A DNA stretch of 8,783 nt from Thermoanaerobaculia bacterium (GCA_025937035.1 JAICSG010000125.1:1-8783), one strand, 5' to 3'. Counted from the stretch's first letter, positions 1 to 6,138 are shown. Numbers and translations are program-made. Notes: generated by a model from the letters alone, not told the origin.

Positions 1-412
1 CCTGCGGGCGCACCAGCCGGCTCTGCACCTCGTCGGTGCTCGGCCCCACGTACCGCCAGATGGAGCCCACCCGGGTGGGGTCGATCCGCCAGCGGACGGT
101 GACGTCGGTCTCGATGTCGTTGCCGTCCCGCGTCTTGAAGCGGAGGTCGTCCTTCCCCTGGCGGTCGCCGGAGTCGGTCTGCGCGGTCATCACCAGGTTG
201 CGCAGCGAGATGTCGTACTTCTTCCAGTCGTTGAGTACCGGCAGGAAGAAGTAGTTGGCGCCTGGATCCTTGATCTCGACCGAGCTGGTCAGCTTGTTGA
301 ACTTCACACCCACCTCGGTCGCCTCGGTGGTGTGGGGGGTACAGCCGGCGAGCGTGCCCGCGAGCAGCAGCAGGCCGCCGGTGAGGAGCCCAGGACGAAG
401 CTTGGCGTTCAT
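1..412 (-). CDS. SPFH/band-7 (prohibitin-like) lipoprotein, C-terminus beyond window
   Basis: The gene reads leftward from an ATG at 412-410 and is still open at base 1, so about 137 N-terminal residues are visible. Residues 1-23 form a lipoprotein signal: basic start (NAKLR), Leu/Gly-rich core, lipobox L-A-G-C with the lipidated Cys at 24. What follows looks like the start of an SPFH domain: TEVGVKFNKL, then KDPGANYFFLPVLNDW, DLRFKTRDGNDIETDV and VRWRIDPTRV, the usual pattern of a pore-facing sheet and a 'canonical input' strand. SPFH proteins assemble into large membrane-bound rings that organise membrane domains and proteases (HflK/HflC, prohibitin, flotillin). The ATG overlaps the stop of the upstream SPFH gene as ATGA, implying translational coupling and probably one hetero-oligomeric complex. 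The lipid anchor should place this partner on the outer side of the cytoplasmic membrane or on the outer membrane. Family assignment is firm; substrate and partner are inferred. Confidence 0.85.
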   Translation of the reverse strand, partial: MNAKLRPGLLTGGLLLLAGTLAGCTPHTTEATEVGVKFNKLTSSVEIKDPGANYFFLPVLNDWKKYDISLRNLVMTAQTDSGDRQGKDDLRFKTRDGNDIETDVTVRWRIDPTRVGSIWRYVGPSTDEVQSRLVRPQ

Positions 413-1467
413 TGTTTTTTCTCCGGCTTCTCCGAGCTGATCCTGCCGAGGTCGGTGGGGTCTTCGGTGATGTAGATCGGTCCCCGGATGCTGTCGAGCA
501 GGGCGAGGCCGCGGCGCAGCTTGAGGAGCTTGGCCGAGCCGGCGCCTTCGAGGGCGCGGTTGATCTGCTCGGTGCCGTTGGCCTCCGCCGACTTGATCAG
601 CAGGTCCCCCTCGGCGTGCTTCTGGCGCTCGTAGAGGTCCTTGCGGGCGTCGATCTCGGTGATCTGAGCGTTGAGCTCCGAGCTCTTCACGTTGATCAGG
701 TTCTTCCCCTCGGCGATCGTCTGGTTGAGGCGGGTCTGCACCTCGGCCTGCTTGGCGAGCTGCTGGTTGACGAGCACCGACTGGTCCTGGATCTTCTTCT
801 GCTCGGTGAGCTTCTGGAAGGTCTCGGGGTAGTCGTACTGGCGGATCAGCACGTCCGCCAGCGCGAGGCCGTTGTCCGCCAGGAGCTTGGCCAGGTCGGC
901 CCGCAGGGCGGCCACCTTGGCGAGACGCGTCTCGTGATAGAACTGCTCGGCCAGCAGATCGCCCAGGTACCGCTTGACCAGGAAGTCGGTGAAGCGGATC
1001 ACCACCGACTCCTCATATCCCTTGCCGAAGCCGAACTTCTTGGCGACCTTGTAGGGGTCCTTGATCTGATAGAGGACCGACACGTCGACGTCCACGGGGT
1101 AGCCGTCGACGGTGGGCACCTTGATCGCCGGCATCTGGCGGTGCCCGGCGCCGCTCTCGGCCGGGCTGTCGGTGAACTCCACCACCTGGAGGTCGCGCGG
1201 GAAGGTATGGATCTTCTCGTAGCCGGAGACCTCGCGATGGTAGCCGGGGGTCACCGGCTTCTTTTGCAAGCCTTTGCCGGTGCCGTAGGAGATCTGGCGC
1301 ACCCCGACCATGCCGGGCGGCACGTAAGTCATCACGCAGGCCCGCAGGAAGAACAGCGGCACGAGCACGAGCAGCAGGCGTAGGCCGAGCTTGCCGATCC
1401 GGCCCCTGAGCTGCTGGAGGAAGGGGGACTGCACGCGGAAACGTGGAGTTTTCAGGGATTCGAACAT
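409..1467 (-). CDS. SPFH/band-7 domain membrane protein
   Basis: A 352-residue protein. Residues 1-26 are a basic cytoplasmic tail and 27-47 a single hydrophobic helix (LGLRLLLVLVPLFFL). From about 48 comes an SPFH domain opening with YVPPGMVGVRQISYG and containing PTVDGYPVDVDVSVLYQIKDPYKV. From about 215 to 310 there is a long charged, Gln/Glu/Lys-rich region expected to form the coiled coil seen in HflK, stomatin and flotillin. A basic, Lys-rich C-terminus follows. The Cys at 44 sits in L-R-A-C, a poor lipobox, so a transmembrane anchor is more likely. The ATG at 1467 has only a weak SD (GGAA about 6 nt upstream). An earlier ATG at 1499 is out of frame and gives a 15-codon peptide ending inside this gene. 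It is the first gene of a two-gene operon with the SPFH lipoprotein at 412. The exact role is unknown; a scaffold or protease-regulating ring is the family expectation. Confidence 0.88.
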   Translation of the reverse strand: MFESLKTPRFRVQSPFLQQLRGRIGKLGLRLLLVLVPLFFLRACVMTYVPPGMVGVRQISYGTGKGLQKKPVTPGYHREVSGYEKIHTFPRDLQVVEFTDSPAESGAGHRQMPAIKVPTVDGYPVDVDVSVLYQIKDPYKVAKKFGFGKGYEESVVIRFTDFLVKRYLGDLLAEQFYHETRLAKVAALRADLAKLLADNGLALADVLIRQYDYPETFQKLTEQKKIQDQSVLVNQQLAKQAEVQTRLNQTIAEGKNLINVKSSELNAQITEIDARKDLYERQKHAEGDLLIKSAEANGTEQINRALEGAGSAKLLKLRRGLALLDSIRGPIYITEDPTDLGRISSEKPEKKQ

Positions 1468-1488
1468 AGGGTTTCCAGTCTTGGAGGG

Positions 1489-1508
1489 TTCGTACTCATA
1501 AGTACGAA
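1489..1508. promoter_or_regulatory. Palindromic operator-like site between divergent genes
   Basis: An 8-bp perfect inverted repeat, TTCGTACT at 1489-1496 and AGTACGAA at 1501-1508, is separated by CATA. Counting the centre, 18 of 20 positions are symmetric. It lies 21 bp upstream of the leftward SPFH gene and 120 bp upstream of the rightward hibernation-factor gene, in the only stretch between them. Size and symmetry fit a binding site for a dimeric repressor. No T-run follows, so a terminator is unlikely. The cognate regulator cannot be named. Confidence 0.45.
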
Positions 1509-1628
1509 GCGCTGGGGAGAAGGTTGTGAGTAGCTGGATGGTAGCACGGGGGTCCGTGGCACGCCCCTTGCGGGTTCCCAGGGTGAATGGGCCCCGCGAG
1601 GGCCGGGAATGGGAAAGGAGAGCAGAGC

Positions 1629-2174
1629 ATGCAGGTACCCCTGGAGATCTCGACCCGCTGGATCGATCTTTCCCCGCCGCTGGAGGCCGAGCTGCGCAAG
1701 CGCGCCGACCGGCTGGAGCGGCACAGCGACCGCATCACGAGCTGCCGCATCGCGGTCGAGCGTCCCACGGGCAACCACCACCAGGAGGGGGGCCCCTACC
1801 GGGTGCGGGTCGACGTCACCGTCCCCGGCTCCGAGCTGGTGGCGGACAAGAGCGACGAGGAGATCTACGCGGCCATCCGCGGGGCCTTCGAGGCCGCCGA
1901 GCGCCAGGTGGAGGCGTGGGCGGAGCGGCGGCGTGGCGAGGTGAAGAGCCAGGTGCTGCCGCCCGAGGGGCAGGTGGTCCGCATCTTCCCGGAGGAGGGG
2001 TTCGGCTTCATCGCCGGCCCGGACGGCCGGGAGATCTACTTCCACCGCAACGCCGTCCTCGATCCGCCGGGCTTCGAGAAGCTGGAGGTGGGCTCGCGGG
2101 TCCGCTTCGCCGAGGAGCAGGGGTTCGAGGGGCCGCAGGCGAGCACCGTCGCGGTGGCCGGCAAGGAGGAGTGA
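1629..2174 (+). CDS. HPF/RaiA-like ribosome hibernation factor fused to a cold-shock domain
   Basis: Starting at the ATG at 1629 gives 181 residues. It is chosen over the in-frame ATG at 1587 because AAAGGAG ends 8 nt upstream and the family alignment begins here. Residues 1-107 match the long-helix sheet fold of HPF/RaiA: PLEISTRWIDLSPPLEAELRKRADRL, then YRVRVDVTVPGSELVADK and EEIYAAIRGAFEAAERQVEAWAERRRGEVK. Residues 114-177 are a cold-shock (OB-fold) domain with RNP1-like GFGFI at 124-128 and RNP2-like IYFHR at 136-140. HPF-type domains bind the 30S decoding centre and silence idle ribosomes; cold-shock domains bind single-stranded RNA. The fusion is a known architecture, but its RNA target is not settled. 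A DUF892 ferritin-like gene lies 107 bp downstream on the same strand, suggesting co-regulation under starvation or stress. I see no convincing sigma-70 promoter upstream. Confidence 0.9.
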   Translation: MQVPLEISTRWIDLSPPLEAELRKRADRLERHSDRITSCRIAVERPTGNHHQEGGPYRVRVDVTVPGSELVADKSDEEIYAAIRGAFEAAERQVEAWAERRRGEVKSQVLPPEGQVVRIFPEEGFGFIAGPDGREIYFHRNAVLDPPGFEKLEVGSRVRFAEEQGFEGPQASTVAVAGKEE

Positions 2175-2218
2175 TGCGAAGACCCCTGAGGGGCACGCAT
2201 GTTGCAGTTTTTGAAAAT

Positions 2219-2236
2219 GACGCCGGCTCCGGCGTC
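2219..2236. other. Short GC-rich hairpin between hpf-like and ferritin-like genes
   Basis: GACGCCGG at 2219-2226 is mirrored exactly by CCGGCGTC at 2229-2236, giving a 7-bp stem with a GCTC loop. On the plus strand no T-run follows, so it is not a classical terminator. It may slow RNA polymerase or protect one end of a processed transcript between the two genes. Confidence 0.35.
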
Positions 2237-2281
2237 CGGTAAGACCAACAAGAAACGACAGCAGTAGAAGGGAGTTGCAGT

Positions 2282-2809
2282 ATGGCGAATCGAGATCCGA
2301 GGGAAACCCTGATCGGCTGGCTCAACGACGCCTACGCGATGGAGAAGGGGCTCGTCCAGGTCCTGGAGAACCACGCGGACGACGTGAAGGACCGCCCCGA
2401 GATGTACCGCAAGATCGCCCAGCACCTGGAGCAGACCAAGATGCACGCCGAGCGCGTCCGCGAGTGCGTGGAGCGCCTGGGCGGCAGCGTCTCGACCGTG
2501 AAGACCGCCATGGGCGCGGTCTCCGGCTTCTTCCAGGGGCGCTCGACCGGCGTCTCGCCGGACGAGCTGGTGAAGAACGCCCTTTCGGACTACGCGGCCG
2601 AGCACTTCGAGATCGCCTCCTACCGGGCGCTCATCACGGCGGCCCGCCTCCTGGGGGAGAACCAGGTCGTGCAGGTCTGCGAGACCATCCTCCGCGAGGA
2701 GCAGGACATGGCCAACTGGCTGGAGCAGAGCCTGCCGAACGTCGTCCAGGAGTATCTGAACGTGCAGACCGCGGTCGGCGCCGGCGCGCCGGCGAACGTT
2801 CGCTACTAG
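2282..2809 (+). CDS. DUF892 (YciE/YciF-type) ferritin-like protein
   Basis: A 175-residue, mostly helical protein with AAGGGAG ending 7 nt before the ATG. It follows the DUF892 four-helix bundle pattern. Helix A is LIGWLNDAYAMEKGLVQVLENHA (Glu21). Helix B is HLEQTKMHAERVRECVERLGG, with Glu50 and His55 as candidate metal or structural residues. A small linker SGFFQGRSTGVSPDEL resembles the family's short crossover. Helix C is DYAAEHFEIASYRALITAARLLG (Glu107, Glu110) and helix D is CETILREEQDMANWLEQSLPNVV (Glu139, Glu140). Family members are stress-induced, cytosolic, ferritin-fold dimers that may bind a di-metal centre; their enzymatic role is poorly known. Metal ligation here is inferred from pattern only. 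It follows the hibernation-factor gene and is closed by a strong terminator, so the pair is probably a stress operon. Confidence 0.9.
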   Translation: MANRDPRETLIGWLNDAYAMEKGLVQVLENHADDVKDRPEMYRKIAQHLEQTKMHAERVRECVERLGGSVSTVKTAMGAVSGFFQGRSTGVSPDELVKNALSDYAAEHFEIASYRALITAARLLGENQVVQVCETILREEQDMANWLEQSLPNVVQEYLNVQTAVGAGAPANVRY

Positions 2810-2826
2810 CCCCTCTTTTCCTTTCC

Positions 2827-2855
2827 GGAAGCCCTGAGGACCCCTCGGGGCTTCC
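2827..2855 (+). terminator. Stem-loop terminator after the ferritin-like gene
   Basis: GGAAGCCC at 2827-2834 pairs with GGGCTTCC at 2848-2855. The stem continues inward through one G-T wobble and GAGG/CCTC to a 3-nt loop, about 13 bp in all. It starts 17 nt after the stop codon and is followed by a pyrimidine-rich stretch (AGCTTT, CCTTTCTTCCCCTCT) rather than a clean T-run. It separates the stress genes from the secreted-protein/TPR cassette. Confidence 0.7.
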
Positions 2856-2907
2856 AGCTTTCCGGCCTTTCTTCCCCTCTCGACGCAAAAAGTGCACCCT
2901 TTAGCCA

Positions 2908-2950
2908 GCGGCCCCCGTTCGGACCAATGGCGGTACGGCGAAGGGCCTGC
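2908..2950 (+). other. Foldable 5' leader of the first small secreted protein gene
   Basis: GC-GGCCC at 2908-2914 can pair with GGGCC-T-GC at 2943-2950 (7 bp, one bulged T). CCGT at 2915-2918 can extend this with ACGG at 2935-2938. The stem ends 5 nt before the AGGAG that serves the ATG at 2967, so folding could change access to the SD. I recognise no riboswitch class. GC-rich DNA gives such stems by chance, so this is a weak call. Confidence 0.25.
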
Positions 2951-2966
2951 CGGAGAGGAGATGATC

Positions 2967-3233
2967 ATGTTTCGAAAATTGTGCTCTGTTGCCGTAATCC
3001 CCGCGCTCCTGTTCCTGCTGACGGCCGGCGCCGTCCAGGCACGTCCGCTCCACAAGCAGGCGCCGCCGGCCGGCCTGCTGACCCAGGTCTGGCAGGGCTT
3101 GAGCGTGGCTTGGACAGGTCTGTGGCTCAAGGAGGGATTGGGCATGGATCCCAACGGCGGTAAGCCGCACGGTCCGGTCCCGAGGCCGTCGATGAAGGGA
3201 GAGCGGCCGAGCCCTGCGCTCCCAATGAGATAG
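2967..3233 (+). CDS. Small secreted protein of unknown function, paired with TPR gene (copy A)
   Basis: I do not recognise a named family. The ATG at 2967 is preferred because AGGAG ends 6 nt upstream; for the ATG at 2961 the SD would touch the start codon. The product is 88 residues. Residues 1-25 are a typical Sec signal (FRK, hydrophobic core, V-Q-A before the cut), leaving about 63 residues. The mature part has a Trp-rich amphipathic segment at 37-54 (LLTQVWQGLSVAWTGLWL), then E-G-L-G-M-D-P-N-G at 56-64 and a Pro/Gly/basic tail. There is no Cys in the mature protein. It lies 128 bp before a zinc finger plus TPR gene on the same strand. A second small secreted protein at 6411-6124 has the same layout and motif next to a paralogous TPR gene. 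The pairing suggests a shared function; peptide signal, exported ligand or envelope protein are all possible. Confidence 0.72.
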   Translation: MFRKLCSVAVIPALLFLLTAGAVQARPLHKQAPPAGLLTQVWQGLSVAWTGLWLKEGLGMDPNGGKPHGPVPRPSMKGERPSPALPMR

Positions 3234-3245
3234 CCGCCGGCAACG

Positions 3246-3274
3246 AGGACGCCGGTCTCCATCGCCGGCGTCCT
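3246..3274 (+). terminator. Intercistronic stem-loop after secreted protein A (attenuator or partial terminator)
   Basis: AGGACGCCGG at 3246-3255 and CCGGCGTCCT at 3265-3274 form a perfect 10-bp stem with a 9-nt loop, starting 12 nt after the stop codon. A pyrimidine tract (TCCTCCC) follows but no T-run. It could reduce read-through into the TPR gene or stabilise the upstream message, so that the secreted protein is made in excess. Cassette B also has a stem-loop between its genes. Confidence 0.5.
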
Positions 3275-3320
3275 TCCTCCCGGCATCTTGTCGGAAAGCA
3301 CAAAAAAGTCGCACAATTCT

Positions 3321-3349
3321 CTGGGTGAGCTTTTGGGCTTGTCACCCAG
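3321..3349 (+). promoter_or_regulatory. Inverted repeat abutting the SD of the TPR gene (copy A)
   Basis: CTGGGTGA at 3321-3328 and TCACCCAG at 3342-3349 are exact inverted repeats with a 13-nt spacer. The right arm runs into the SD (GAGGAGG, 3349-3355) of the gene at 3362. As RNA this is a stem-loop positioned to affect ribosome entry. As DNA it could be a dimeric operator. An A-tract (CACAAAAAAG) sits 11 nt upstream. Confidence 0.4.
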
Positions 3350-3361
3350 AGGAGGGGCAGC

Positions 3362-4708
3362 GTGAGGTTTCATCCAGGTGAGGAGGTGCTGCGCAGTCTG
3401 GTGCCCTCCCGGGATGGAGCGGAGCCACGGCTGCTCCATCACCTGGCTGGATGTCCCCGCTGCCAGTCGCGCCTCGCGAGGCTCTTCGTCTTCCCCTCTC
3501 CCGCCCGCGTGATCCCGTTCCGTTCGGCGCCGTCCGAGAGCTACGACCTCGCCTTCGAGCGCAGCCAGAGCTTCGCGGCTAGGTGGAGCCGCATCCTTCA
3601 GCACGAGCGCGCCGAGGCGCCGGCCCTGTTGCGGGAGCTGCTCGGCCGTACCGGCAGGCAACGCGAGATGCTCCTGCGGAACGGCCTGCGCTTCCGGACC
3701 TGGGGGCTCATCGAGCTGCTGGCCGACCGGAGCCTGGAGGTCTGCATCGAGGACCCGTGGGGAGGGGAGGAGCTGGGGCGGCTGGCCCTGCGGATCGCCG
3801 ACCTCACGGACGCTCTCCGCTACGGTGACGACCAGTTGGAGGACCTGCGGGCCCGCGCCTGGTCCCATATCGGCAACGCCCTCCGAATCCGGTCCGACCT
3901 CCAGGGCGCGGAGGCCGCCTTCCAGCGGGGCTGGAAACATCTCGAGCTGGGGACCGGCGATCTTTTCGAGCTGGCGGTCTTCCTGGACCTCCAGGCCTCC
4001 CTGCGGAGAAGTCAGCGCCGGTTCCCCGAGGCCTTGAGGCTCCTGAAGCGGGCAGTGCACCTCTTCACGAGGCTCGGCGACTCTCATCGGGCGGGCCGGT
4101 CGCTGGTCAACCTGTCTATGGCCCTGAGCTACTCCGGCCGGGCGGAGGAGAGCGTCCCCGTGCTGCACCGGGCTCTGGAGCTCATCGAGCCGAGGCAGGA
4201 GCCGCGCCTGCTCCTGAGCGCCCGGCACAACCTGGTCCTGGTCCTGACCGACCTGGGCCACTTTCTGGAGGCGCAGCGCGCCTACCGCGAGGCCCTGCCG
4301 CTCTATCGCGCTTTCCCAGACGCCTGGACCCAGAACCGCCGCAAGGGGGTGAAGGGCAGGATCGCCCGCGGGCTGGGCCAGACGGCGGAGGCCGAGGCGC
4401 TCTTCCTGGCTGCGCGCGACGGCTTTCTGGCCGAGGGGATCCCCTACGACACGGCGCTGGTCTCGCTGGAGCTCGCCCTGCTCTACGCCGAGCAGGGGAG
4501 GACCGCAGAGCTGAAGCGGCTAGCCGCCGAGATGGTGCCGGTCTTCGCCTCCCGGCAGATCCATCGCGAGGCCCTGGCCGCGCTCGCCTTCTTCCAGCGG
4601 GCGGTCGAGGCCGAGCGAGCCGGAGTCGAGGTGGTGGAGCGGGTCGCCGCGTTCCTTCGCGAGGCCCGGCACGCGCCGGAGCTCCGCTTCCAGGAGGAGG
4701 ATTCCTAA
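3362..4708 (+). CDS. Anti-sigma-type zinc finger (ZAS/zf-HC2-like) plus TPR protein, copy A
   Basis: A 448-residue soluble protein starting at GTG (3362), with GAGGAGG ending 6 nt upstream. Residues 1-40 hold a short ZAS/zf-HC2-like finger, H27-x3-C31-x2-C34, with His4 a possible fourth ligand. After a linker (about 41-105) the conserved block FRTWGLIELLADRSLEV opens an all-helical TPR array running to about 420. Visible repeats include ARAWSHIGNALRIRSDLQGA (about 165), LQASLRRSQRRFPEALRLL (about 208), LVNLSMALSYSGRAEESV, HNLVLVLTDLGHFLEAQ and ALVSLELALLYAEQGRTAELK. I find no transmembrane helix, HTH or enzyme domain. In typical anti-sigma factors the finger holds a sigma factor, but no sigma gene is present here. 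TPRs bind proteins or peptides. Similar proteins, as I remember, occur in many copies in Acidobacteriota. The gene is a collinear, equal-length paralogue of the one at 6057-4711. Function unknown. Confidence 0.85.
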   Translation: MRFHPGEEVLRSLVPSRDGAEPRLLHHLAGCPRCQSRLARLFVFPSPARVIPFRSAPSESYDLAFERSQSFAARWSRILQHERAEAPALLRELLGRTGRQREMLLRNGLRFRTWGLIELLADRSLEVCIEDPWGGEELGRLALRIADLTDALRYGDDQLEDLRARAWSHIGNALRIRSDLQGAEAAFQRGWKHLELGTGDLFELAVFLDLQASLRRSQRRFPEALRLLKRAVHLFTRLGDSHRAGRSLVNLSMALSYSGRAEESVPVLHRALELIEPRQEPRLLLSARHNLVLVLTDLGHFLEAQRAYREALPLYRAFPDAWTQNRRKGVKGRIARGLGQTAEAEALFLAARDGFLAEGIPYDTALVSLELALLYAEQGRTAELKRLAAEMVPVFASRQIHREALAALAFFQRAVEAERAGVEVVERVAAFLREARHAPELRFQEEDS

Positions 4709-4710
4709 GG

Positions 4711-6057
4711 TCAGGCCTCGGTGCCGAGCCGCGGCTGGGGGTTGCCGCGGGCCTGCCGCAGGCGGGCGGCGATCTCTTCGATCCGACCGACGGTGAGCTG
4801 CTCCATCTCCGCCGCCTGCTGGAAGACGATGAGGGCGGCCAGGATCTCGCGGTGGACCTCGCGAGCCCGGAAGACCGGGATCATCTCGGCGGCCAGGCGC
4901 TTGGTCTCCTCGGCCCGGTGCTGCCGGAGATAGACGGTGGCGAGGTCGAGCGAGACGAGCGCCGCGTCGAAGAGGAGAGTGCTCTCGACGAAGGCCTCGC
5001 GCACCTCGCCGAGGATCGTCTCGGCCGTCTTCAGGCGGCCCCGCGCGGCGGCGATCTTCCCCTCGGTCCAACGCAGGCGCAGCAGGTCGGAGCGCCGGCC
5101 CATCTGCTCGATCAGCCGCCGGGCGTCGACGATGAGCGACGCCGCCTCGGCGTTCTGTCCGGCGTCGTGGAGGCAGCAGATGAGGTTGTACTGATTGGCC
5201 AGCACCAGCCGGGGCTCGCGGAGGCCGTCGATCAGGAAGAGGCTGGTGCGGAAACAGTCCGCCGCCCCCTCGAAGCTCCCCTTGTACTGGAGAACCAGAC
5301 CCTTAATCCCCAGGGCGCGCCCCTGCAGATGGGGCTCGTTGACTTCCCGATAGATGCCGATGGCGGCATCTAGAGCCTCGATCGCCTCCTCGAACCGGCC
5401 CTGGCTGCGACGAAGGGGCCCCTTCAGCTCCAGGAGGAGCGCCTCGTCGAGCGGATCGAGCCAGCCGCTGGAGAGATGCTGCTCGGCGGTCTGGAACGCC
5501 TCTTCAGCCTGCTGAAAATCCCCCTGCACGCGCAGGATGTTGGCCAGCCAGATCCACGCCCGGGCCTGGGCCGTCTCGCCGGCGGCTGGTCCATAGCCCG
5601 CGGAGCCGAGCTGCCCGGCGATGTCGATCGCCAGCCGCAGCAGATCCTCGGCCGCGCGCGGGTCCTCCTGGATGGCCTCGTAAGCCCGGTCGATCAGCAG
5701 CTCGAAGAAACCCCAGGTCTGGAACCGGGGATCGTCGATCATCAGGCGGCGCCGCTCCTGGGGCTCGGGCGCGATCTCCCGCCAGAGCCCGGGGGCCGCG
5801 GCCCGCTCGGCGGCAAGGCCGTGGCGGATCGCGGCGACCTCCGCGCGCTGGCTGTCGAGGAGGCGCCGGATCAGATCCTGGTAGTCCTCCTCCTGAGGAG
5901 CGGTCGAGGGAGAGGAAGCGGGGACCGGTGTCAGCGCCACCAAGCGTTCCTCGCAAGCAGGGCACAGGAGGAGATGACGCTGGAGAGCGTGGCTCGCGCC
6001 GTCCGGCAACGCGCCATTCAGATACTGCATCAGGGTCTCGCGATCAGGATGCGGCAT
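4711..6057 (-). CDS. Anti-sigma-type zinc finger (ZAS/zf-HC2-like) plus TPR protein, copy B
   Basis: Starting at the ATG at 6057 gives 448 residues, exactly the length of copy A. The N-termini also align (M-x-H-P-x-x-E against copy A's M-x-x-H-P-x-E-E). An ATG at 6078 would add seven residues but has no SD before it, whereas GGAGGAG and GGAG lie 12 and 3 nt before 6057, neither ideal. The finger is H28-x3-C32-x2-C35 with His3 as possible extra ligand. The conserved block FQTWGFFELLIDRAYEA is followed by TPRs (ARAWIWLANILRVQGDFQQA, PLRRSQGRFEEAIEAL, GRALGIKGLVLQYKGSF). The last block, DAALVSLDLATVYLRQ to AALIVFQQA, matches copy A at about 33 of 53 positions by eye. No membrane helix or HTH is seen. 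It lies downstream of a small secreted protein gene and faces copy A with 2 bp between stop codons. Function unknown. Confidence 0.84.
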   Translation of the reverse strand: MPHPDRETLMQYLNGALPDGASHALQRHLLLCPACEERLVALTPVPASSPSTAPQEEDYQDLIRRLLDSQRAEVAAIRHGLAAERAAAPGLWREIAPEPQERRRLMIDDPRFQTWGFFELLIDRAYEAIQEDPRAAEDLLRLAIDIAGQLGSAGYGPAAGETAQARAWIWLANILRVQGDFQQAEEAFQTAEQHLSSGWLDPLDEALLLELKGPLRRSQGRFEEAIEALDAAIGIYREVNEPHLQGRALGIKGLVLQYKGSFEGAADCFRTSLFLIDGLREPRLVLANQYNLICCLHDAGQNAEAASLIVDARRLIEQMGRRSDLLRLRWTEGKIAAARGRLKTAETILGEVREAFVESTLLFDAALVSLDLATVYLRQHRAEETKRLAAEMIPVFRAREVHREILAALIVFQQAAEMEQLTVGRIEEIAARLRQARGNPQPRLGTEA

Positions 6058-6089
6058 CGTCTCCAGCGTCTCCTCCATGATGCTTAGAA

Positions 6090-6138
6090 CACCGGGGCCC
6101 GCTTCAGGCTTCCTGTCCGCCGATCAAGGCCCCGGGTG
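6090..6138 (-). other. Intercistronic stem-loop of cassette B
   Basis: Read leftward, CACCCGGGGCC (6138-6128, over the last codons and stop of the secreted protein) pairs with GGCCCCGGTG (6099-6090). The stem is about 10 bp with one bulged C, closing a 28-nt loop. It ends 33 nt before the TPR start at 6057. Its position matches the stem-loop of cassette A, though sequence and loop size differ. A role in differential expression of the two genes is inferred. Confidence 0.4.

Noticed and set aside
412..1383. A 323-codon open frame on the plus strand, His/Leu/Val-rich
   Set aside because: It is the antisense shadow of the SPFH membrane protein, whose family match is clear.
2908..2950. A c-di-GMP (GEMM) riboswitch before secreted protein A
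   Set aside because: GACGCAAA-like and GGGC-like strings raised the idea, but the conserved GEMM core and its helix order are absent.
2036..4261. A 741-codon open frame on the minus strand
   Set aside because: It runs antisense through the ferritin-like, secreted-protein and TPR genes and their spacers. It has no recognisable domain, and the plus-strand genes have SDs and clear families. High GC makes such antisense frames common.
4852..5373. Plus-strand frames inside TPR gene B
   Set aside because: Antisense to a gene that aligns along its length with a paralogue; no domain seen.
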